NCBI GenBank assembly: GCA_038496675.1
Contig: CM076651.1
Coordinates: 13,599,381-13,663,380, forward strand
Source of the DNA: Rachycentron canadum
Lineage: Eukaryota > Chordata > Actinopteri > Carangiformes > Rachycentridae
Direction: 5' to 3'
Length of the DNA: 64,000 nucleotides
The number at the start of each line of letters is the position of its first letter. The first letter of the stretch is position 1. The translations under genes and the position numbers were made by a program. The notes under the pieces are model-generated. The model made no database searches. It saw only the letters and a list, made by a program, of their open reading frames with translations, and was not told the DNA's origin. Below are positions 55,804 to 64,000 of this stretch, one piece after another.

Positions 55804-56180
55804 CGCAGTTTTCCGTTTGACTTCACTGGATCGAGCTGGCCTTCTCCTCCTCGTCTGCTTCTGCGACTGAGTGGCAAGACTTACCGTCGATTTATTACAA
55901 AAAGCATCGAGATACAGCGCTGGCTTCGCTCGGTTAGTTCATGATCACAGCTCGTCCTCGCTGCCCTCCTCCTCAGTTCCGCAGGGCACTAAAACTGGCT
56001 GCTCAGTGTTTCATTTCATGTGTAAAGCTCCTCTACACTGAGCTAGGAGAGCATAGATCAAAAACAGCGAGGGCGGGCTCTGCTTGAAACCCTCCTTCTC
56101 ACGAAGTCCTGTAGAAACCTAAACCCCAGAATTAACTTGTAGCGTCACGCGCCGCCTGGGGCTCACAGCCCGAGCACAGG
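55804..56180 (-). promoter_or_regulatory. ESYT1 5' UTR and promoter region
   Basis: GC- and CpG-enriched compared with its surroundings, continuing the GC-rich first exon (for example GCGTCACGCGCCGCC near 56144-56158). It probably holds the transcription start. No TATA box was identified with confidence. Confidence 0.45.
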
Positions 56181-59100
56181 AAATTCATGTGCATTTCAAC
56201 AAGGACATGTACAACCCCATCATGACAACCTCATCAAACTAAAGTAACCAAATACTACAGTAACAATTCACAGGTTACTGAACCCGTTATATATATATAT
56301 ATATGTTGTTGTTTCTGTAATCCCCTGCGCGCGCAAGCGCTCATCTCCACTGCAGCAGCTCCATCAGCTGAGCGTGACAGCAGGTTAACTGGCAGTGAGG
56401 TGTATTAGCCGAGCTGCTCTATACAGTCATATACAGGTAAGCTGGATCAGCCACCGAGGTTTCCAGTCCGATTAAGAGACGACCCCAACGGATGCGTGAT
56501 TTTGCGTGACATTGACAGCGACTGGATATGCGCCAGTTGCTCCAAACGCAACGTTTGCGCACATCTAAAATGTAGTTTAACTGAGCATTTTCTGCCCGGT
56601 AAAATGTAGAAATTGACATTCGGGTGCGTTTTTTTTTATTTTTTTGGTCTCTTTTTTGGTTTCTCATTAACAGCTTAATTTATGCTTAGCAACCGAAACA
56701 GCAGGTTTAAATCGCTCCCCAGTTTCCAGGCGACAACCAATTAGCTGTGTTTGCTCTGAGGGTGAAAAAAGTTTGATGAACCACAGTACAAACAGATACA
56801 CGAGGAACATGCACGTTTAGTTTTTTTTTTTTTTTTTTACAATGTGCAAATATATACAGTCATGCAGTAGGCCTTCATTTCCATTGTCCCACTTTTACAA
56901 CTACACAACTTACTTTCTAATCTAGAACATTTTGACATGTATATATTTTGATACTTATCTAGCATAAGGTGTGTGTTTCTTTTCAGCAGCTTTCCCTGCT
57001 GTTGCTATAGGCTCCATTTAGCATTTGTTATTTTTAGATTGTATTTTTGATTGCCTTGGTATCTCTTTTGTTAACTTCAGTTTGCCTAGTTGTAGTTTTA
57101 GTTAACTTTTGTTTTCAAACTCAGATTTAGCACGTGTTATTGAAATGTAAAACATCATATCTTCTGATACCAAAGTTGTTATGTTGTGTTGGTGAAGGGA
57201 GAAGGTCATAGTCGATCAGTTCAGAGCTGATATCTGACCACAGTAGCTACATTGTGGTTATCTTCTCACATGCCTGTTTTGTTGATATAGCTGCTCTTAC
57301 GATGTTTTCTCTATCTGGTTTAGTGACTATGCTCACACAAAGATTGGTGTTTTCTTGCAAGAAAGAAAATCAGTAGCATCTCTTTTCTGGCTGTCTCATG
57401 TATCTCCAAGCTACAACCAACACTGACATTAAACATTTAAAGCATGTGGAACTTATTGTTTGCTGATTTAAAAATACTCAGTGGACCAATCACTACAGAT
57501 GTTTCCATACAGAAACGTATTTAGTTGGAAATGTGTACTAATTTTTACAAATTGTTTTTTTCCATAGTCTGCAGTTCAATCATGAAACTGCAGCTTTACC
57601 GGTCTGTAGGTTGGAAGTCAGTGACAATCATCCAGTCATCAAAATGGCACACAATGCACCCCTAACCAACATTGGTTCACATGTTTATCCATGTGTTGCT
57701 AGGTGGAACCAACTAATTTTAATAAATGACTACTTCATGACATTTAAGTGGTGAAAAAGGCTTCTGGGAGAAGCAGAAGTATGATGAGTCTGTGAATTAG
57801 CGATGATACAGCACAAGCAAAGTGATGTAGTAAGAATGATCAGAGTTCAAACTTCTCATCTGACCTCATGTCAGTCAGATGTCCGTTTGGCTTTGTCAAT
57901 ACTTCACATGGGTTATTCAACAATGCAACTGCAGTTAAGGCACCAGGTTTTTGTGTGATAATGAATGTGTTTGTTTGCTACAACAAATGTTGCTGTTGCT
58001 GTAACAATGATGGCTTAGCAAAGTGTGCGCTGAGCTTTGCTGTAATCAATAAATATTACATTTTCTAATTACTATAAAACAGAAATGCCATTGTCTGTTG
58101 AATGAAGTCCACCCACCATACTTTCAGTGGGATTAACACCAGAGTGGGCAGCTTTTCTTGCCTAAACTGCACCACCTACTGATAACTTTTAGTGGCTGCA
58201 GTTGCATACTCAGCAATTGGAGTGACTTTAATTGGATCTTGTTTGCCACTGAGCACTGTTTACTCTATTGTGATTGCCTCTAGCCAAAAGGTTTGTTATC
58301 TGTTCGATGTGCTTTTTCAATTACACCAGCCTGTCTGCTTGGGTTGTTGTACCATCCTAATTTATTCAGAACCACCTTTTGCTGTCACTGGTCAGAACAG
58401 GCCTTGTAGTGTTTGGTCTGTGTCCTTTAAATTATCATGTATTTAATCTGCATTACCTCCTCTAATTAATTACAATCAGTGCCAAGAGACGGGAACGTGA
58501 AGCTCTGCCAGTACACACTCAAGTCAACAACACCAGGTCACTTGAATGAACAAAAGGACTATAATTTAAGTTACAAATAGAGTTGATGTTACTGTGAGTG
58601 GACAGGATTCATTTCTTATCCTGATAATACATTAACTTATTACATTACTACAAGGATCAGACAGACTTTTGGAGTTATTTTTGTCCCATTCATAAAACGT
58701 TGTATACTAGCAGCAGTTTTATTGTTCCATAATTCTTACTTGTGCTGTATGTTTTGTGGTTTATGGGGTCCAGTTCATTAAATATCCACCAACACTGACA
58801 GCAGACTTCTCTGTAAAGCTGTGGGTGCAACTGCAAATGGAAAAGAACATTACATTGTAAAAGGGAACAATATGAGCACTATCCTTGTACTTTCCAGCAA
58901 CAGCCTGATTAACATTGACCTTAGGTAAAGACTGGATGAATTATTAGACTGCCCTCAAGGGTGAAAACAAGACATTTCAGTGTGCTTGAGTGAGCTCTGT
59001 GAAAAGGTTACAGCATTCGGATAAACAATCAAGGCATGGGATGTGCAAAGAATCAGAAATTCAGAAAAGCAGAAATTTGATCTCAACTTCCTGTTACAGG

Positions 59101-59860
59101 TGTGTCTGTAAGCCAAGCAGATTCAAAATGTTGAGTAGGCACACAGTTTAGGTCCTTGAATAAACACGACAATACAAACATTATGTATTTGTCAGCACTC
59201 AGATGACATTTTGCATTTTAAGAATCTATTCAAGTGCCAATTAAATGTCACCTCTCTCCAAATATGCATTTTTTTCATAACATTATGAATGTAATTTAGA
59301 GCATAACTGGTCCACAGTGGAGACTTTCCTGTTGCTCCTGATTCTTCAGTGCACTCTGAATGTGAAGTTACCACTAAGAAAAACCAGTTGTCAATCCATT
59401 ATGGCAGTTGGTGTATTTGCCACCACCAGTTGGTTGCTGTCTAAATAGTAACCTGGTTTAATGACAGCCGATAGCCTTTTTCCACAGCAAACATGTTGGC
59501 TCTCACAGGAAGAGCACATGGTAATGAATAATAATGGCTAACAATTGTCTATGTGAGCCATGGCAAGGAGAGAGAACATGCAGTGCCAGAACCCGAGGTA
59601 ACAAAAGCAATTCAATTGTGGTTATCACCAGCGCTTTTCCTACTGTGACATATCAAAACATCACCAATGAAAGATGCATTTTGTCTCAGACTAGTTGGAC
59701 AGCTAAAGTAAACATGGAAGACACCAATGCACTATTTTTTTTTTTTTTTTTTTTAAAATCACCACTAGACCAACTATAAAAAAGGAAATGACAGAAAGCC
59801 AAACCAGTTTGTGCCAATAGTGAAAGACAAAAATCGTTTTTTTTTTTTTAAACCAAAACC
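56181..59860. other. Intergenic region between ESYT1 and RPL41
   Basis: AT-rich after about 56,700, with a short (AT)n run at 56288-56304 and T/A homopolymers at 56820-56840 and 59735-59756. No gene was recognised on either strand. In particular there is no single-exon CCCH zinc-finger gene (ZC3H10), which lies between these genes in humans. Confidence 0.55.
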
Positions 59861-59866
59861 TTTAAT
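59861..59866 (-). terminator. Probable RPL41 polyadenylation signal ATTAAA
   Basis: Minus-strand ATTAAA, about 250 nt after the RPL41 stop, followed downstream by a homopolymer run. The distance fits the short 3' UTR of RPL41 genes. Confidence 0.5.
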
Positions 59867-60114
59867 CACAGTATAAACAAAAACAAATGACCAAAGTTGA
59901 GGAATTTAAGAAGAGTCCAGAATGCTCCGGAGGTAAAGCCCGACATCCAGCAGGTCACGAATCAGCTCTCCAGCAATCAGCTCCTGCGCTGCTGCTTCAG
60001 GTTGATACAGATGCCGCTGGCCTCAGACTTGACACAGGGAGTGATCCTGGGTCTCCAGCTGCGCTCACTGGTCTTGTTGGCAACATACATCACAGCCACA
60101 GCAGAGAGGACAGT

Positions 60115-61061
60115 TTACTTGGACCTCTGCCTCATCTTTCTCCTTTTACGCTTCAGCCTGAAAAGTGATCACAAGAGCCAGTTTAAAAAAATAAATAAAT
60201 TAAGGTAGACTTAATGACCATATGACTATATTAGATATAGTAGATATTCTACAGGCTTTACCAAGATTTGAGCACGTAGAATGCTATTAGTACCCATTTG
60301 ATAACTTATTTATTTTGATTTGGCTAATATTTTAAGCCAAATCGACCTAAAAGTGAGGGACACCAGTACAATAAAATGCCTTGATGTTAGATTTAAGTAC
60401 TGCATTTATTAAATACATGCAAGATATCAAGTGCATAGTAAGTGCTAATTACACATGTTAGGGTTATAGGACAGGAGGTGCTGCTCTTAGACGAGATCAG
60501 TTTAAGAGCTTAGAGAGAGAAAGGACTAAAATGATGGAAACCACGTGCCCACAGTTTATAAACAGCTAATAATTATATTTAAATGAATTGTTTCACCAAA
60601 TTGATAGATTAACTTATTAAATTGTTAACGTTTATGAATCAATTTAAGTTTACTAAACGTGACACTTGCTCAAGTGATGGTATTTAAGTCTATGGTAAAC
60701 CTGAAATGATTTTCGACGGTGTTAAAATAGACTGAAATGAATGTAGAAGAGGGACATGCATACATCCACACCATGCGCTATGCAATCTTACCTGCGCATG
60801 CGCTTCTTTCTCCACTGCGAAGAAAAAGACAACACTAAATTACTTTTTGTTCAAACAATTCATCTCTGAACACATTCAACAGTAGCCAAAACTGAACTGA
60901 AATAAACTGAACTTGAGACAAGCGGTTTTATTGGCAGAGGCGAAAGCTCAGGTGCGTGGTGCCTCAGACCGCGGAACTGCTAACAGGCTAACAAATGCTA
61001 GCACCAATTGAAACTACTTATTAGACGCATACAAACATTGAACACAAACCTTAGCTCTCAT
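60115..61061 (-). CDS. rpl41: 60S ribosomal protein L41, complete
   Basis: Encodes the 25-residue, very basic RPL41, a peptide bridging the large and small ribosomal subunits. There are three coding exons: 61050-61061 (MRAK), 60792-60814 (WRKKRMR plus the first two bases of Arg) and 60115-60157 (LKRKRRKMRQRSK and TAA at 60115-60117). Splice sites are AAG/gtttgt, cag/TGG, CAG/gtaag and cag/GCTG. The product matches the family sequence exactly as I recall it, and is far below normal gene-calling thresholds. The first coding exon continues upstream to an acceptor at 61077-61078, and a leader exon follows near 61172-61200. It lies between PA2G4 and ESYT1 on the same strand. Confidence 0.95.
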
Positions 61062-61171
61062 GTCGAAGAGGGAAGGCTGAAAACAGACGGGGAGACGCTG
61101 TGGATTAGCTCGATTGATTTAAAAAGACGATGATTAACTTGGATTGTGATAACAACAGCTCTTCACTTACC

Positions 61172-61230
61172 GACCGCTAAGCAACCGTCTCCACGAAGGA
61201 CGTCATATTTTTGCGACTTCACATTTATAC
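61172..61230 (-). promoter_or_regulatory. RPL41 leader exon and core promoter
   Basis: On the minus strand AAAAATATGACGTCCTTCGT leads into CGTGGAGACGGTTGCTTAGC and a GGTCG/gtaagt donor. This gives an AT-rich TATA-like box, a CRE-like TGACGTC and a C-plus-pyrimidine start (CCTTC), the usual pattern of a 5'-TOP ribosomal protein gene. The exact start base is inferred. Confidence 0.5.
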
Positions 61231-61403
61231 GAGTTTCTACGTCATCCTGATTGGGCCGTGGTGGGAAACATGGGAAACATGGGAAATTGAGTCTTATCAT
61301 GATCCACCAGTCGTTTGTGGAAAATACAAGGAAGTGTTGCTGCAGCTTCTGTGGGATTTTAAAGTAAATCATGAACAAGCACCAGCGTCTCTGGCCCCAT
61401 TGG

Positions 61404-61453
<50 letters not shown>

Positions 61454-63148
61454 TATTAGCATATACTATTACTATTATTACAGCCCGACATGTCTTCCAT
61501 ATATATATATAAAATCACAGAACGATGAATTAAGTTCTAACAACAACTGTGAGCCAATGTTGCTCCTGGTTAGAAGTCTGTACAGATCCATACAGTCTGG
61601 AGTCGATCAATAAATGTTAAGAAGAATTAAGTCATGTGCTCAACATTTTATGTCTATTTTATTTGTGGGAAGGTCTGGGTACCAATAAACAAAAACTTAA
61701 CTTCATGACTTTCAAACAACATTAACTGTCACTTCATACAGAGGTTTCTGGGACTGTCTGACAGGCCTGTTAAGTAATCCAAACATGCATGATATGTATT
61801 ACAGTAACAGGCCCACCCCAGGATTTTTAGATTCTTACTTGCATATGCCTATAATTTACTACTTTTAGGCCAGCATGAAATTAAATTAAATGCTTCAATA
61901 TTTCTCCCCAGAAACTATATTCATGTCATTGTAGTTATGGTAATATCAAGTAGACCGTCAAGTTGGAAAATAATAATTACACAAGGTAACCTGAATAAAT
62001 AAAAAGGTACAATCCTAATACTTTAGGATTGAGTTCTAAATGTGCATTACTTTAAAGCTGGTCTTTCAACCAAATTAGTGTCTGGTGTTTAGTCACAAAC
62101 TTGATTTTTTTATTTTCATTAATGATGTGCAATGATAACAGAGTAATTCGAGTATCAGGGTTGGTTTATGTTCAAATCATGTCGAATAAACTTGTCATTC
62201 ATCAGGACAATCATCTGAATAAACAGAACCTCACACATGATGTCAGGTGGCTTTTTAATGTTTCCAAAAATAGTCTCTGAAAGTGGGATTTGTTTTACAA
62301 AAGTATCCATATATTTAACAGGTATGGAATTCTTATGTAAACACAGACTGTCAGACTCAGTGGTGGCACCAGAAGACTGAATGCTGAACCCTTGGCAGAA
62401 GTTAGACCATCCACAAGCAAGGAAGGAAATCTCTTTTTTTTTTTTTACTAGTTAAATTACTCAACTGGTGTCAGTTTTAGAAATTGTTAGCCGAGTAATC
62501 TAGAGTAGATGCCTAGAAATATACACAATGACTAGTAGGCTTAAGCAAGAGCAGTACAAATGCAGTAATTATGCTGAACTCAACAGTAAAGATGACTAAT
62601 GATGTCATAAATTGTGTGAAGGTCATACAATACCAGGGTTCTGCCCATGACAACATAATGCTCATTTTAAAAAGGCAAGGCTTCAAGCTTATGACTTCAA
62701 GGAAGTTATCTAAATGCCACACAATTACACTGACACAGTATTGTGCATTCATCATCCTTGGCCGCTCTGTCAAACTCATTTTATTTTCCATATCTTTCAC
62801 TACAGTTATTGTGGAGAAAGGGACAAAGGCTCAAGATCAGTCAAATGGTTAAAACGCTCCAGTGAGTATATGCCCCTGCGCAAAATATCCTCTCTTGCAG
62901 CAGGACTGTGACCACTATTAAGAGAATTAGGCTGTCTCAAGGACAGTGAGATTTACTAGGGACGTGTATGTGTTTTAGGTGGCGTGACAGAATTTAGGAG
63001 CAGCATCATCCCAGACTGACATCAGTTAGATTCAGAGGTATTCACGGCAGCTACACCCGCAATTGCCTCAGACAGCTGGGACAGAAGGATTCATGACGTC
63101 TGTTCTTTGGGTCATCAGAGGTCTGTCAGAATTTCTGGAACAGAGAAT
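61231..63148. other. Spacer between PA2G4 and RPL41, including PA2G4 3' UTR
   Basis: No gene is recognised apart from the PA2G4 3' UTR at the right. A minus-strand AATAAA at 62780-62785 would end a 3' UTR of about 370 nt. The rest is AT-rich with a (TA)n run. Confidence 0.45.
61404..61450. repeat. (TA)n microsatellite
   Basis: About 23 uninterrupted TA units upstream of the RPL41 promoter; a short related run lies at 61498-61512. Confidence 0.95.
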
Positions 63149-63653
63149 CTATTCTGCAGCTTCAGTCTCCATCGCCTGTCCTGTTGCACTCTCAACAGTC
63201 TTGGAGGCCTTTACAAAATAAAAGACTCAAGTTAGTGGGAACATAGTTAGTTGGAGCCTGTATTCTAATTTCTTTCATATAACACACCGCTCTATAACTC
63301 ACCTTCTTTTTCTTCTTCTTCTGAGTCTTACGACTGGCTGAACTCTGAAGCAAAGCCTTTATAGGTGGAAGAGGGGAAAAAAAAAAAAATAATAATAAAT
63401 AAATAAATATAATGTAATGACAGCTAATGGCTTTGAAAATGCTGAGCCAGCAAACAGCATGTTATAGCACTCCCATTAGTCTTATCCCTTCTTCTCAGGA
63501 TGCAACATCCATCAAACACACTTGCCTTCAGTTCTGGGTCCTCTACCTCGTGCTCAGACTTGTAGAGTTCTGGCTCAAAGAGGCTGTTGGTGATTCGCAG
63601 TGGTCCGTTGGCCATGAGCAGCACGGTGAACTTGAACTGGGCCACAAACTCGC
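63149..63653 (-). CDS. pa2g4: Proliferation-associated protein 2G4 (EBP1), C-terminal exons, partial
   Basis: The last three coding exons, about 79 residues, of PA2G4. This protein has a methionine-aminopeptidase fold without activity; it binds ribosomes, rRNA and ErbB3 and controls growth. Exons: 63526-63653 (EFVAQFKFTVLLMANGPLRI, then ITNSLFEPELYKSE), 63303-63356 (ALLQSSASRKTQKKKKKK) and 63149-63208 (ASKTVESATGQAMETEAAE, stop 63149-63151). The Lys run is the nucleolar/RNA-binding segment. The first of these introns starts with GC rather than GT. The fish tail is shorter than the human acidic end. The rest of the gene lies to the right; 63654-64000 shows no further exon. Confidence 0.95.
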
Positions 63654-64000
63654 CTGAACACAGACAGAATTGAAAGTTGCATGTAACAGTTTGAGTTGGT
63701 ACATAATTTGAACCTTAAAATGTCTCAGCATCACACGTGCCATTAATTAATTGATTAACATGCATGGTAGCATTGATGACAGAATCCAAGACGTCCAGTT
63801 TAAAGAACGCATCCTCAGTTCAGCGACTGGAATAAGTTTACTTTTCTAGCACATGCACAGTTGGTGTCCTTGCAATGTGCATGCAGATAAGCACAGAGGG
63901 ATCACTTTATCCACTTTACTTTATAAAGTCAGACCGTCAGCACTTGGACAAATTTAACACGCGAATGGTCGAGGGTCCTGAACAAGTGGCACCATAGATA
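63654..64000 (-). other. PA2G4 intron, no exon seen
   Basis: The acceptor cag lies just before 63653 on the minus strand. The rest to the window edge has no recognisable PA2G4 coding exon and no clear snoRNA boxes. Confidence 0.5.

Noticed and set aside
56181..59860. Possible ZC3H10 or other gene between ESYT1 and RPL41
   Set aside because: No CCCH zinc-finger coding stretch and no long open frame on either strand.
63357..64000. Possible snoRNA in PA2G4 introns
   Set aside because: TGATGG-like and CTGA strings occur, but no paired C/D boxes with a terminal stem, and no convincing H/ACA fold.

Overview
This is vertebrate nuclear DNA, almost certainly from a ray-finned (probably percomorph) fish. 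Genes are split into short exons with GT-AG introns, introns and intergenic spaces are compact and AT-rich, and teleost-type interspersed repeats are scattered through them. I reconstructed five genes exon by exon by following reading frame, splice sites and family motifs. No prokaryotic, phage or CRISPR feature is present.

Layout. (1) 1-8.7 kb, plus strand: the 3' end of an LRP1-type endocytic receptor gene, covering the last beta-propeller, a furin site, seven EGF modules, the membrane segment and the two-NPxY tail, followed by a long 3' UTR. (2) 8.7-39.2 kb, minus strand: a complete formin-like gene, best matched to FMNL3. It has 25 coding exons for about 1,057 residues and a 14.2 kb first coding intron. 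It converges tail-to-tail with LRP1. (3) 40.0-56.1 kb, minus strand: a complete extended synaptotagmin 1 gene (ESYT1), 31 coding exons for about 1,081 residues. (4) 59.9-61.2 kb, minus strand: the 25-residue ribosomal protein gene RPL41, split over three coding exons. (5) 63.1-63.7 kb, minus strand: the last three coding exons of PA2G4 (EBP1). The rest of that gene lies beyond the right edge.

As I recall the human map, these genes have counterparts in 12q13, and PA2G4, RPL41 and ESYT1 keep the same relative order and direction. The human neighbour ZC3H10 is not seen between RPL41 and ESYT1. The genes do not form one pathway. They cover endocytosis and signalling (LRP1), actin nucleation at the cell edge (FMNL3), ER-plasma membrane lipid contact (ESYT1), translation (RPL41) and growth control (PA2G4).

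Most notable observations: two unannotated, in-frame, splice-flanked candidate cassettes in the LRP1 cytoplasmic tail (39 nt and 18 nt); an eight-exon tandem duplication in ESYT1 still readable as matching exon lengths; a GC-AG intron in PA2G4; alternative-end potential at the FMNL3 autoregulatory domain; a perfect hairpin in the FMNL3 3' UTR; and several repeat families, including a large foldback in an ESYT1 intron. Nothing here looks like a wholly new biological system.
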